Below are positions 1 to 8,238 of a stretch of 64,000 nucleotides of DNA, piece after piece. The translations under genes and the position numbers were made by a program. The first letter of the stretch is position 1, and the number at the start of each line of letters is the position of its first letter. Under the pieces are notes generated by a model. The model made no database searches. It saw nothing but the letters and a program-made list of their open reading frames with translations, and was not told where the DNA came from. Origin of the DNA: Candidatus Bathyarchaeota archaeon A05DMB-5 (GTDB taxonomy: Archaea > Thermoproteota > Bathyarchaeia > Bathyarchaeales > Bathycorpusculaceae); the NCBI GenBank assembly GCA_019685655.1, contig JABFQP010000001.1, positions 1 to 64,000 of the forward strand. The letters are read 5' to 3'.

Positions 1-64
1 TCAGTACGGATAGAGCACCGGCCTCCTAAGTCGGCGGTCGTGGGTTCAAATCCCATCCCGCCCG
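1..64 (+). tRNA. tRNA-Arg (CCT), 5' end cut off by window edge
   Basis: The window opens inside the D arm. The anticodon arm (CCGGC, loop CTCCTAA, GTCGG) gives anticodon CCT, which reads AGG. A T arm with stems GTGGG/CCCAT around TTCAAAT follows, then the 3' acceptor strand CCCGCCC and a G discriminator. CCA is not encoded. The 5' acceptor strand lies outside the window, so the pairing cannot be completed here. Confidence 0.9.
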
Positions 65-143
65 TTTACATGCATCATTATTCTTTCATAAAATTTGAAA
101 CGTGCTATCAACACGATTCTTTCTTTCCATTACATGGTAAACC

Positions 144-153
144 TTTTTATAAG
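144..153 (+). promoter_or_regulatory. TATA box of the DEAD-box helicase gene
   Basis: The sequence TTTTTATAAG has the archaeal TATA form. A transcript starting about 25 bases downstream would have a leader of roughly 75 bases before the helicase start. Called by eye only. Confidence 0.4.
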
Positions 154-251
154 ACGATTGATGCTGTGTAGTGTTGTCACATTAATTCATGTAATTAACA
201 AAGCTTTTGAAGCTTTCAACTAGATGCATGAAAAATTTTGTGGCAGGAGAA

Positions 252-1370
252 ATGAAAAACATGCAAATACAAAACTTTAAAGACTTACCATTAAGTATGG
301 AGGTTTTAAAAAGCATTGAAGAGCTTGGATTTCATAATCTTTTTCCAATTCAGGCTCAAGCCATAGCACCGTTGCTTGAAGGCAAAGACGTTATTGGGCA
401 AGCGCAAACTGGAACTGGTAAGACTGCGGCTTTCGGAGTTCCAATGGTCGAACGATTGAATCCGAAGGATAGAAATGTGCAGGGCTTAGTTTTAGTGCCA
501 ACCCGCGAACTTGCCGTCCAAGTCGCAGAGCACATTAGCCAACTCGGGAAATATGCACGATTAAAAGTTTTGCCAGTTTATGGAGGAGAACCGATAGGAA
601 AGCAGATACGCGCGCTGGAACAGGGCGTCCAAATTGTTGTTGGCACGCCGGGTCGTATAATCGACTTGCTTAAACGGCGCATTCTAAATCTTTCATCTGT
701 AAAAGTTGTCGTTCTTGATGAAGCAGATAGAATGCTTGACATGGGATTCATAGACGACATAGAATACATACTTGCAAGGGTATCGTCAAACAGGCAGACC
801 AGCCTTTTCTCTGCGACAATAGACCAGTCAGTAATGAGAATATGCAGCAGATACATGAAAAACCCAGAAAAGATACTCGTAAGCAAAGACGAAATAGCCC
901 TCACACAAATAAGCCAATATTACATGGTCGTAAACCCTCATGACAAATTCGAAACACTCTGCAACATTTTAAACGAAAACCACATAGGCCGCGCAATAAT
1001 ATTCTGCAAGACACGCACAGACACAAGCATGCTTGCAGACAAACTAAGAAACAGAGGATATGACGCAAAACCACTACATGCCGGTTTTACGCAAGCTCAA
1101 AGAGATTTCGTAATCAATTCGTTCAGAAATGGAAGACTGAAGTTGCTTGTTGCAACGGACGTTGCCGCAAGAGGCTTAGATATCCAAGGAGTAACTCACA
1201 TAATAAACTACGATGTCCCATTGGATGCATTAGTCTATTTTCACAGAATCGGCCGCACAGCCAGAGTAGGACGTGAAGGGACAGCCATAACACTTGTAGG
1301 CTACGGAGAACTTGCAGAGTTCAATAACATAAGAGCCTTAACCAAAACCACCATAGAAGAACTACAATGA
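252..1370 (+). CDS. DEAD-box ATP-dependent RNA helicase
   Basis: Superfamily 2 RNA helicase that unwinds or remodels RNA with ATP in the cytoplasm, probably in ribosome assembly or RNA folding. The family motifs appear in order: Q motif (FPIQAQAIAP, about residues 31-40), Walker A AQTGTGKT (51-58), PTRELA, TPGR, DEAD (156-159), SAT (187-189) and HRIGRTAR (about 331-338). The length of 372 residues is a minimal two-RecA core with no C-terminal extension. The frame is open from an ATG at 207, but the Q-motif region needs only the ATG at 252 or 261. A GGAG at 246-249 lies 2 bases before 252 and 11 before 261, so the exact start is uncertain. Small zinc and YHS proteins follow on the same strand. 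The sequence does not show which RNA it acts on. Confidence 0.95.
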   Translation: MKNMQIQNFKDLPLSMEVLKSIEELGFHNLFPIQAQAIAPLLEGKDVIGQAQTGTGKTAAFGVPMVERLNPKDRNVQGLVLVPTRELAVQVAEHISQLGKYARLKVLPVYGGEPIGKQIRALEQGVQIVVGTPGRIIDLLKRRILNLSSVKVVVLDEADRMLDMGFIDDIEYILARVSSNRQTSLFSATIDQSVMRICSRYMKNPEKILVSKDEIALTQISQYYMVVNPHDKFETLCNILNENHIGRAIIFCKTRTDTSMLADKLRNRGYDAKPLHAGFTQAQRDFVINSFRNGRLKLLVATDVAARGLDIQGVTHIINYDVPLDALVYFHRIGRTARVGREGTAITLVGYGELAEFNNIRALTKTTIEELQ

Positions 1371-1522
1371 CCAATAGATTCTCTTATCCATCATCCAAAT
1401 TAATAGAAACAATCATAAAATAGATGGTTGCAGAGGGATAAGTTTAAAGCGGCGTTGCCAGTTAAACAAGGTGTGCAAAAACATTTTTTGCGCTAAATAG
1501 TATAAGGAGTTGAATCAGCAAA

Positions 1523-1660
1523 ATGTATGAGAAAGAGATGCATAAGGCAGTCTGTGCTGATTGCGGAAGAGAATGTGAAGTTCCCTTCAAACCAGACGGA
1601 AGCAGACCAGTATACTGCCGAGAATGCTATTCCAAACGAAGACCCCCAAGAAGATATTAA
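1523..1660 (+). CDS. 45-residue CxxC zinc-ribbon miniprotein
   Basis: A GGAG at 1506-1509 precedes this ATG. The product has two cysteine knuckles, CADC and CREC, plus a single Cys between them in ECEVPF. The pattern of a CxxC, then VPFKP, then RPVYCREC is a short zinc-ribbon type that I recognise as widespread in archaea and some bacteria and often close to RNA helicases or cold-shock genes; that association is recalled, not searched. The tail is very basic (KRRPPRRY), which suggests binding of nucleic acid or ribosome. It lies 150 bases after the DEAD-box helicase and may act with it. No enzyme function is suggested. Confidence 0.8.
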   Translation: MYEKEMHKAVCADCGRECEVPFKPDGSRPVYCRECYSKRRPPRRY

Positions 1661-1762
1661 GCTTTTAGGCTAACATCTTTATCTTGTTCCACAAACCCTT
1701 TTTTTAACCACTAACAATAATAAACGGGACACACATTCTTAAGTGAGGTTAAGACAAAAATA

Positions 1763-1906
1763 ATGCCTAAAGACCCAGTTTGCGGCATTGTTCTCGATGA
1801 AAAAACAGCAAAATTTAAAATAACCTATGATGGCGAAACCTACCATTTTTGCAGCCTAGCATGCAAGAAAAAATTCAAAAGACATCCAATGAAGTTCGTG
1901 AAGTAG
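1763..1906 (+). CDS. YHS-domain miniprotein
   Basis: The 47-residue product begins with the YHS signature DPVCGI and ends with YHFCSLACKKKF, the complete short YHS/TRASH-like fold. These domains bind heavy-metal ions through cysteines and occur alone or fused to copper ATPases and monooxygenases. Here it stands alone, with Cys7, Cys30 and Cys34 as likely ligands. There is no copper transporter next to it, so the metal and partner are unknown. A GTGAGG at 1743-1748 lies 14 bases before the ATG, farther than usual for a ribosome site. Confidence 0.8.
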   Translation: MPKDPVCGIVLDEKTAKFKITYDGETYHFCSLACKKKFKRHPMKFVK

Positions 1907-2014
1907 CACTAGTTTAGGCGACTCATGTCAGAATATTGCACGCAATCGCTCCTACCGATTCAGCAATCCAAAATAACGAAAAACACACAGTAGCCTAATC
2001 AATTTTCAATTGCC

Positions 2015-2022
2015 TTTATAAG
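2015..2022 (+). promoter_or_regulatory. TATA box of the first Alba gene
   Basis: TTTATAAG in an AT-rich stretch. A start site about 25 bases downstream would fall near 2040-2045, exactly where an inverted repeat begins, leaving a leader of about 80 bases before alba. Confidence 0.45.
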
Positions 2023-2038
2023 CAAGGCTGACGATTAT

Positions 2039-2089
2039 GTGTCAGTAACGTTCTGTCACAGACAACCGTTTCCCGGCAGCGTTACACAC
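2039..2089 (+). promoter_or_regulatory. Inverted repeat / possible hairpin in alba1 leader
   Basis: The arms are GTGT plus GTAACG (2039-2042 and 2045-2050, with a 2-base CA bulge) and CGTTACACAC (2080-2089), giving ten Watson-Crick pairs. The loop holds a smaller palindrome, TCTGT-CA-CAGA. The structure lies between the TATA box and the alba start, so it could be a leader RNA element or a protein-binding DNA site. Function is unknown. Confidence 0.5.
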
Positions 2090-2123
2090 GACAAACAACA
2101 AATAAAGGAGTGAAAATAAAAAA

Positions 2124-2411
2124 ATGACACAAAATAAGGATGTTATCTTCATCGGAAACAAACCACCAATGGCCTACGTTCTAGCAATAATTACAAGCCT
2201 CTCCTCAAGCAACGCCAAAGAAATAACATTGAAAGCACGCGGACAAGCAATCACCACAGCTGTTGACGCAGCTGAAATAGCCAGAAGACGCTTCCTAAAA
2301 GACCTACAAATTAGCAAAGTAGCCATAGGCACAATGGAAATGCCGCCGAGAGAAGGCGAAAACAGGTCAAGAATGGTTTCAACAATGGAGATAACGCTGA
2401 CAAAAGAGTAG
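2124..2411 (+). CDS. albA: DNA/RNA-binding protein Alba (first copy)
   Basis: Small archaeal chromatin and RNA-binding protein that coats DNA as dimers. The 95-residue sequence carries the family's N-terminal signature IGNKPPMAYVLA and the basic loop segment RGQAITTAVDAAEIARRRF. The family's usual lysine at the Sac10b Lys16 position falls in the NKP motif. A GGAG at 2106-2109 precedes the ATG. A second Alba lies at 55035-55313; the two are clearly paralogous (shared NKP, KARG and MPPRE/MAPRE segments), so mixed dimers are possible. The OB-fold gene starts 8 bases downstream and is probably co-transcribed. The leader contains an inverted repeat at 2039-2089. Confidence 0.95.
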   Translation: MTQNKDVIFIGNKPPMAYVLAIITSLSSSNAKEITLKARGQAITTAVDAAEIARRRFLKDLQISKVAIGTMEMPPREGENRSRMVSTMEITLTKE

Positions 2412-2418
2412 GAAAACA

Positions 2419-3054
2419 TTGCGAAACAAAGCATCCCCCGGCGAGTATCTCGCCTTTCTTTCAATAAAATATGAAGTTGACCCAGACAAACTTTTTTATG
2501 CCTTAATTTCCGCATGGAAAAATCAGAAGGCCTCTTGTGGAAACCTTTCAATTGAATGCCGTAGTAAACAAAAAAACAAGGCTATTTTCCTAATAACAAA
2601 CGGTCAGAAAGTAGTTGCACAATTTCCCATACCGGAAGAATTTCTTCAAGAAGAGAATAACTCAATCAAAAATTTCAGAGAAACCGAAATGCTCCGCAGG
2701 CATCTAGCTAAAAAGCACAGCGAAAAGCGTTCCTTCCAGATTAAAGATTTACGAATAGGAATGAAAAAGGTCAATGTGAAAGCAAAGGTTTTGGAGATTG
2801 CAAGACCAACATTGGTCATTACAAGATTTGGAAACTATGCCAGCGTAGCTAACGCTTTGATAGCGGATGAAACAGGAACGATTAAGCTGTGCTTGTGGAA
2901 TGAACAGATAAACTCCATATCCACCGGAGACGATATCCAAGTTGAAAATGCAAGCACGTCAACGTTTAGAGGCGAAAGACAATTAAGAATTGGAAAAAAA
3001 GGAACCCTACGCAATGTAGGAAACTTGACTGCCAAAACGGCAAGAATTACGTAA
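2419..3054 (+). CDS. OB-fold single-stranded nucleic-acid-binding protein (RPA/SSB-like)
   Basis: The C-terminal half, residues about 105-200, has a typical archaeal RPA-type OB fold: repeated strands in KVNVKAKVLEI, a TRFG turn, then ALIADETGTIKLCLWN and GDDIQVENAS, ending in FRGERQLRIGKKGTL. This is the pattern of archaeal SSB and SOSS-B proteins, which bind single-stranded DNA in replication and repair. The first 100 residues are helical and charged and I do not recognise them. The start is a TTG with GGA six bases upstream; no ATG fits before the OB fold. It lies 8 bases after alba, so the two probably form one transcript for DNA-binding proteins. Confidence 0.75.
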   Translation: MRNKASPGEYLAFLSIKYEVDPDKLFYALISAWKNQKASCGNLSIECRSKQKNKAIFLITNGQKVVAQFPIPEEFLQEENNSIKNFRETEMLRRHLAKKHSEKRSFQIKDLRIGMKKVNVKAKVLEIARPTLVITRFGNYASVANALIADETGTIKLCLWNEQINSISTGDDIQVENASTSTFRGERQLRIGKKGTLRNVGNLTAKTARIT

Positions 3055-3166
3055 CTCCGAAAGAATAATTTGCGACGACGCAAGATAGAAAAAATTCTGG
3101 AAAACATCGCCCTACCGTAAAGGGCAAATTGCTTGTAACCCTTTAGAACAGATAGCCTTCACAGCG

Positions 3167-3853
3167 TTACCCAAGAAGGCGCCAGACTACTGCTGCTAGA
3201 AAACCACCAAATATTGGAGCCACCCAAAAAAGCCAAAGCTGATTTAAAGCTGTGCCGCCGACCAAAACGGCTGGACCAAAACTCCTAGCCGGATTAACTG
3301 AGGTGCCAGTTATTGGTATTCCTACAAGGTGAATGAGGACTAGGCTGAACCCGATAGATACGCCAGCAAAGCCTTTCGGGGCTTTTTCGCTTGTTGAACC
3401 ATGTATCACAAGCAAGAATATGAACGTGAGAATTGTTTCAGCAACGAATGCTGACGCCATCGAAAATCCTCCAGGTGATGCAATGTCATATCCGTTTTGA
3501 CCCAAACCATCAACTGAGAGACTGTACCGAGGATTGCCAAGTGCAACCCAATAAAGGGCTGCTGCTCCAATCACAGCTCCCACACACTGCACTATTACGT
3601 ATATTACCGTGTCTTTTGGTTTCATTTTGCCCGCGGCAAGCATTGATATGGAGACTGCAGGGTTTATGTGACACCCAGAAATGCCTCCTATGGCGTATGC
3701 CATGGCAAGCACAGAAAGACCGAACGCGAAGGAGATTCCTACGAATCCTATATGCGCGCCTGCAATCACCGCGCTTCCGCAGCCCATGAACACTAACACG
3801 AATGTGCCGACCATTTCAGCAACATATTTTTTAATATTGTTATTGCCGTTCAT
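3167..3853 (-). CDS. Aquaporin (MIP family), AqpZ-like filter
   Basis: A six-helix membrane channel of 228 residues with both half-helix signatures: NPA at residues 64-66 and NPAR at 187-190. By comparison from memory with E. coli AqpZ, the selectivity-filter positions are Phe44, His175, Thr184 and Arg190, the water-specific set. The characterised archaeal AqpM has Ile and Ser at the second and third positions. This predicts a water channel rather than a glycerol or broad-specificity facilitator. The start ATG is at 3853. The neighbours, an OB-fold gene and a miniprotein, give no substrate clue. Confidence 0.93.
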   Translation of the reverse strand: MNGNNNIKKYVAEMVGTFVLVFMGCGSAVIAGAHIGFVGISFAFGLSVLAMAYAIGGISGCHINPAVSISMLAAGKMKPKDTVIYVIVQCVGAVIGAAALYWVALGNPRYSLSVDGLGQNGYDIASPGGFSMASAFVAETILTFIFLLVIHGSTSEKAPKGFAGVSIGFSLVLIHLVGIPITGTSVNPARSFGPAVLVGGTALNQLWLFWVAPIFGGFLAAVVWRLLG

Positions 3854-4003
3854 ATGAAAACCTCAAAGTTTTATTCTTGCTGAGTATGCCTTTTTGGTCT
3901 GCTGCTTAGGGTTTATATGGATTTCCATAATATGCGCAAAGTATAGAGTGAGCAAAAGAACTAAATGGGCCTTGGTGTAAATTGGTAGTGAGAGGTGATG
4001 GGA

Positions 4004-4168
4004 ATGAAAGAGGAGAAAGAAGAAAAGGGTAAAGCTGAAAAGACTGCAGAGAAAACTGGAGAAGTTATCGGCAAAGGCGTAAAGAAAGGTTTTGGAATAG
4101 TCAAAGGAATTGGAAAGGGAATAAAAGAAGGAGTCAAAGGAGAAGAGAAGAAAAAGAAAGAAGAATAG
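4004..4168 (+). CDS. 54-residue Lys/Glu/Gly-rich miniprotein
   Basis: An open frame of 54 residues made almost only of Lys, Glu and Gly, with a central segment of regularly spaced glycines (GKGVKKGFGIVKGIGKGIKEG) between charged ends. It is preceded by GAGGTG at 3992-3997, six bases before this ATG; another in-frame ATG at 3998 has no spacing. The central segment could form an amphipathic helix on a membrane or nucleic acid surface. I do not recognise the family. Low complexity means chance coding is possible, but the strong ribosome site and the short upstream gap favour a real gene. Confidence 0.55.
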   Translation: MKEEKEEKGKAEKTAEKTGEVIGKGVKKGFGIVKGIGKGIKEGVKGEEKKKKEE

Positions 4169-4470
4169 AGAGGCTAGATTTTTCTCAGTTTTTCTTTCCA
4201 TTTTTGAAGGAATGCGTATTGTCCATTACACATAGTGAAAATGTTAGGGTTAGTTTGCTACATCAATCGAGAAATTTAAAATTATTAGATGATTCTTCAA
4301 GTGATAGATTTCTGGGTAAGCGAATTTTTGTTCTATAATTAGTTTACAGAAACCTTTTATGCCATAGACAGCTTAATACTTTATCCACAGGCATTTTCAG
4401 TTTAGTCTGAACCATCTTTCGGATTATTCTGAAACTGTTTGAATAATAAAAAGGGAAAGGAGAAGGAAAA
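4169..4470. other. Intergenic region before the large exported protein gene
   Basis: About 300 AT-rich bases. I see no RNA gene and no convincing reading frame. The 3' end holds a purine-rich ribosome site (GGGAAAGGAGAAGG) directly before the ATG at 4471. A possible TATA element is CTTTTATG near 4353, but it is weak. Confidence 0.4.
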
Positions 4471-7400
4471 ATGCTAAAAACAACTGGAAAAATAGTAGTG
4501 ACTATACTGTTTTGTTTCATGTTGACTATGCCAATAATCATTAACAGAAACGTACGTGGACAAGAACCCACAACACTTCGTGTTGACCCCCCAGAACAAG
4601 AAATTCCAGTAGAATCGTTTTTCGATGTCTTTGTATGGGTTGACAGTTTTTTCGATGTATTCAGGGATGGGATAATTCTGACCTACGACACTTCGATTAT
4701 TGACGCAGTAGATGTTGAATCGGTTCCTCCATTTTTGACCACAAACAAGGTAATCGATGATGCGGCGGGCTACATGATGATAGAAAGCATAGCTGAGCCT
4801 CCGATTCATGGTTCCATACCCCTAGCACATTTCACATTCCACTGTACTGGCGGAGGCGTAAGCGACTTAACCATAGCAGAGTACTATCTATTCGACCCAT
4901 ACCAAAACCCTATTCCTGCCGACAAAATTATAAACGGACGTGTTACACAAACCAGCTTTTACTTTAAACCACCATATCCCGATTACGCACCAAGCGGCGT
5001 TCCAGACTTCGACCAAAAACAATGGGGCGCGCAAATGTGGATAAACCCGTTCCCACCAGTCGGCACATGGAGCTACTGCGGACCAGTAGCAATAGCAAAC
5101 TCTTTATGGTGGCTTGACTCAGAACACGAACCAAACCCAATACCTCCACCAATAATCAACGATAATTTCCCATTAGTTCAAAGCTACGCCGCTGGAGTTT
5201 GGGACGACCACGACCCGCAAAACGTTCCACCACTCGTCGAAGACCTTGCGTTTCTTATGGACACTAATGGCCAAAGGTTCGGTCATCAACATTGCGGCAC
5301 AGAAGTGCACGAAATGACGATTGGGCTCAACGAATACATATCACGCCAAGAACTCGACTGGAAATTCTACGTTCACCTGCAGAAAGCTCCGGACTTCCTT
5401 TGGATAGAAAGGGAAATCAAAAAATGCCAAGACGTAGTACTGCTTCTCGGATTCTGGCAATGGAACCCATACATGCAACAGTGGGTGCGTGTTGGCGGAC
5501 ACTACGTGACATGCGCAGGTGTTAACTCCGCAAATTGGATGCTTGCAATAAGCGACCCCTACATAGACGCGGCAGAAATGGGACTTACACAAGGAAGAGT
5601 ATTACCACCGCCTCCACATCCCCACACAGGAATACCCGAAACACTACACAACGATGCACTATACGTTTCCCACGACTTCTATCAAATAGGACCATCACCA
5701 AGCCCAGGCGGCCCCTTCGGATTCTATGAGTACCCAGCAGAATATGTCATCGACAACTTCGGCTCATGCCAAAACACTCCAGACGAATTCCTTGAATTCG
5801 ACGGCGAATACTTGCCCGGCCAACCAATCAATACAGAGATAGAATATGCGGTTGTGACCTCATGCAAAACAGGAATTATTGCCGCAGGCTCAGAAGACAC
5901 GAACATCTACGTCTGGGACTTCTTCGGAACACTACAATGGCAATTTGCTCTCGCAAACCCAGTAGTTTCAGTGGCGATGGATAACAATGGACGGTACATA
6001 GCTGCAGGTACACGTTTACCTGTGCAACCCGCCACTGGCAACTTATGGCTGTTCGACAACTCTCTTGGAGCCCCACCAGGCAACGTGCTTTGGGCAACAA
6101 CCCTACCAGTATCTACAAGCTACGATGGCGGCTGGGCTGGAACCGAATCCAAATCCGTGGATGTCAAATACAACAATTACAACGGTTATGTAGTAGTAGC
6201 TGCAGCAACAGACCAAGGATTATACTTATTCGACCAGTTTGGCAGCATAATCTGGCAATACTGGGATCAAGCACCAGAAACTATAGTTGAAATTTCACAA
6301 GACGGCAACTACATAATCTGCGCAGACTACAATACAGGTTTCATTCACTACTTCTCTCACTTGAAGGACGGAACGCCAGGATGGGGACTCGGCGACGGAG
6401 TACCAGTGTGGACTCGCTGCGGTGGAATGGAATCTTTATTTGCTTTCTGGGTGGCAATATCAGGCAACGGCGAATATGTCGCTGCCAGTGTCTATCAGGT
6501 TCCAATGGGTCTCTTTCCTGCTGGAGTTGTATTGTTTGACAGATCAGGTTCAATTGTTTGGTTCTACATACTTCCAAAGGGCGGTTTCGTGAGAGTTGAC
6601 ATGCCCTGTGCCGGAAACAGCGTAGTTTCAGTCAATGATGATCCAAGTGACAATTTTGGTTGCGACCTCAACTATTGGAGCGACGGAGGCAACGGTTGGG
6701 ACGGAGGAGACGCGAACCCGGTTTGGACTTTCTCGTTAGGTATCCCAACTGACGACTTCTACACGGTGTCAATTTCTGAGAACGGCGATTACGTGGCAAC
6801 TGGAGGAGCGCCAACAAACAATTATCTCCTCACGAAAGGTGGAACACTTCAACAAGTGATAGGCTTGATGCCAGGTGCGATACAATCTGCTGACTTGACG
6901 TTCTCTGGAAAGTATGGAGCGTCAGTTGACAACGCTGGAACACTATGGTTCTTTGACAAAGACACCGGATTCTTGTGGAGCGCAAACCCAACTCAAGCGC
7001 CCTTCCATTGCGTTGCTGTTTCAAATATTTACCCGTGCATGTTTCCATATCCAGATCATGATGTAAAAGTCGCTAGCATAAAGCCGAATAAAACCATTGC
7101 AGGACAAGGATACAACGCAAACATTAGCATAACCATAACGAACGAAGGCGATTTCCAAGAAACATTTGATGTAACACTCTGCGCAAATTCAACAGCTATT
7201 GGAACTCAAACGGTTAACAACCTAGTCGCGGGAATGTCAATAATTCTGAACTTCTCTTGGAATACTGCCACCTACGAAAAGGGAATCTACACTATATGGG
7301 CTTTCAGCTCAATTGTACCAGACGAAATAGACGTATACGACAACCACCTTGTAGACAGCACTATAAAAGTGACTATCCCTGGCGATGTTGATGGCGACTT

Positions 7401-7596
7401 CAAGGTTAAAATGGACGATATCATGTTGATTGTTGAAGCCTTTGGGTCAACACTTAGAGCAGACGGGTGGTACTGGCACACGTCACCATGCATACTATGC
7501 CCACACAGTCCAAACCTCGACGTAGACGGAAACGGCAAAGTAGACATGGGCGACATAATCATTGCGTGCGACGACTTTGGAAAAACCTATCCATAA
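4471..7596 (+). CDS. Exported multidomain protein: cohesin-like, C39-like peptidase, propeller, CARDB, dockerin
   Basis: A 1041-residue exported protein. Residues 1-30 are a signal peptide. Residues about 34-160 resemble a cohesin fold. Residues about 170-380 look like a C39-type cysteine peptidase, with a plausible triad Cys203 (SYCGPVAIAN), His344 (GGHYVTC) and Asp362 (ISDPYID). Residues about 455-865 contain repeated Trp-containing blades with GxYIAAG-like turns, typical of a propeller. A CARDB-like beta domain follows (about 872-970), then a dockerin with two calcium loops (DVDGDFKVKMDD and DVDGNGKVDMGD) ending in FGKTYP. Cohesin and dockerin in one chain suggest self-assembly or assembly with the neighbour at 8975-9754, which ends in the same FGKTYP. 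The purine-rich ribosome site before the ATG is strong. Its target is unknown; the peptidase call rests on motifs only. Confidence 0.85.
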   Translation: MLKTTGKIVVTILFCFMLTMPIIINRNVRGQEPTTLRVDPPEQEIPVESFFDVFVWVDSFFDVFRDGIILTYDTSIIDAVDVESVPPFLTTNKVIDDAAGYMMIESIAEPPIHGSIPLAHFTFHCTGGGVSDLTIAEYYLFDPYQNPIPADKIINGRVTQTSFYFKPPYPDYAPSGVPDFDQKQWGAQMWINPFPPVGTWSYCGPVAIANSLWWLDSEHEPNPIPPPIINDNFPLVQSYAAGVWDDHDPQNVPPLVEDLAFLMDTNGQRFGHQHCGTEVHEMTIGLNEYISRQELDWKFYVHLQKAPDFLWIEREIKKCQDVVLLLGFWQWNPYMQQWVRVGGHYVTCAGVNSANWMLAISDPYIDAAEMGLTQGRVLPPPPHPHTGIPETLHNDALYVSHDFYQIGPSPSPGGPFGFYEYPAEYVIDNFGSCQNTPDEFLEFDGEYLPGQPINTEIEYAVVTSCKTGIIAAGSEDTNIYVWDFFGTLQWQFALANPVVSVAMDNNGRYIAAGTRLPVQPATGNLWLFDNSLGAPPGNVLWATTLPVSTSYDGGWAGTESKSVDVKYNNYNGYVVVAAATDQGLYLFDQFGSIIWQYWDQAPETIVEISQDGNYIICADYNTGFIHYFSHLKDGTPGWGLGDGVPVWTRCGGMESLFAFWVAISGNGEYVAASVYQVPMGLFPAGVVLFDRSGSIVWFYILPKGGFVRVDMPCAGNSVVSVNDDPSDNFGCDLNYWSDGGNGWDGGDANPVWTFSLGIPTDDFYTVSISENGDYVATGGAPTNNYLLTKGGTLQQVIGLMPGAIQSADLTFSGKYGASVDNAGTLWFFDKDTGFLWSANPTQAPFHCVAVSNIYPCMFPYPDHDVKVASIKPNKTIAGQGYNANISITITNEGDFQETFDVTLCANSTAIGTQTVNNLVAGMSIILNFSWNTATYEKGIYTIWAFSSIVPDEIDVYDNHLVDSTIKVTIPGDVDGDFKVKMDDIMLIVEAFGSTLRADGWYWHTSPCILCPHSPNLDVDGNGKVDMGDIIIACDDFGKTYP

Positions 7597-7597
7597 C

Positions 7598-7613
7598 CCT
7601 TTTTTTCTCTTTA
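7598..7613 (+). terminator. T-run terminator after the exported protein gene
   Basis: A run of seven T then CTCTTT directly follows the stop codon of the 1041-residue protein. Archaeal RNA polymerase terminates at such oligo-T tracts without needing a hairpin. Confidence 0.5.
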
Positions 7614-7673
7614 TATTAAATAAATACCTTATTAAGGATTGAAATACCAAATTAAAACGTGACACTAGAAGGT

Positions 7674-8228
7674 CTAGAGAAATCTTTGCTTAATATAAAC
7701 AAATAAAAAGAAAAGCACTATGCCTACTTCACAAAAAAGAACAGCATAATCTCCATAAACACGAGTCACTATTAAATCAAGTTTATAATGAATGTCGGAT
7801 TTTGGCGTCACCCCCGTTGGAGGAGCCATCGAACGTGCGTCAACAAATTTGTCAGCAATATCATTGAATCGGTAATACGCATATCCGCCATGCGTCGTTT
7901 CAGTCCACTTATATTCAACATTAACAAAGGTGTAGGTTATTACTGCTAGTACTACAAAAAGCAAAGAGGTACATAAGATTGTGACGAAGGCTTTTTCTTG
8001 AAAAGAACTCTTTCGAGAAATTTCAAAATGTAATGTAACAAAAATCATTAGAAAAATAGTTCCTAAACCTAGAAAGGCTGCAGCTTCCATAGAAAAACCT
8101 AACGGTTTCAATAATGCTATGCCAAAAAATGTAAAGGTTAACCCGGCAATCGCAAATATTTTAGGAGCATGAATGCTTAGCACATTAAACAAAAGAGCCC
8201 ATCCCTCCAAGTAATAATTAAGCTGCAT
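7674..8228 (-). CDS. Four-helix membrane protein of unknown function
   Basis: The 184-residue product has about four hydrophobic segments (near residues 23-42, 48-68, 80-103 and 160-180). A loop of about 55 residues between the third and fourth is rich in Tyr and charged residues. No family signature is recognised. No clear ribosome site precedes the ATG at 8228, and the transcript may be leaderless. The gene lies between two exported cohesin-dockerin genes and beside tRNA-Gly, so a surface role is possible but unsupported. Confidence 0.65.
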   Translation of the reverse strand: MQLNYYLEGWALLFNVLSIHAPKIFAIAGLTFTFFGIALLKPLGFSMEAAAFLGLGTIFLMIFVTLHFEISRKSSFQEKAFVTILCTSLLFVVLAVITYTFVNVEYKWTETTHGGYAYYRFNDIADKFVDARSMAPPTGVTPKSDIHYKLDLIVTRVYGDYAVLFCEVGIVLFFLFVYIKQRFL

Positions 8229-8238
8229 GAAATATAAA

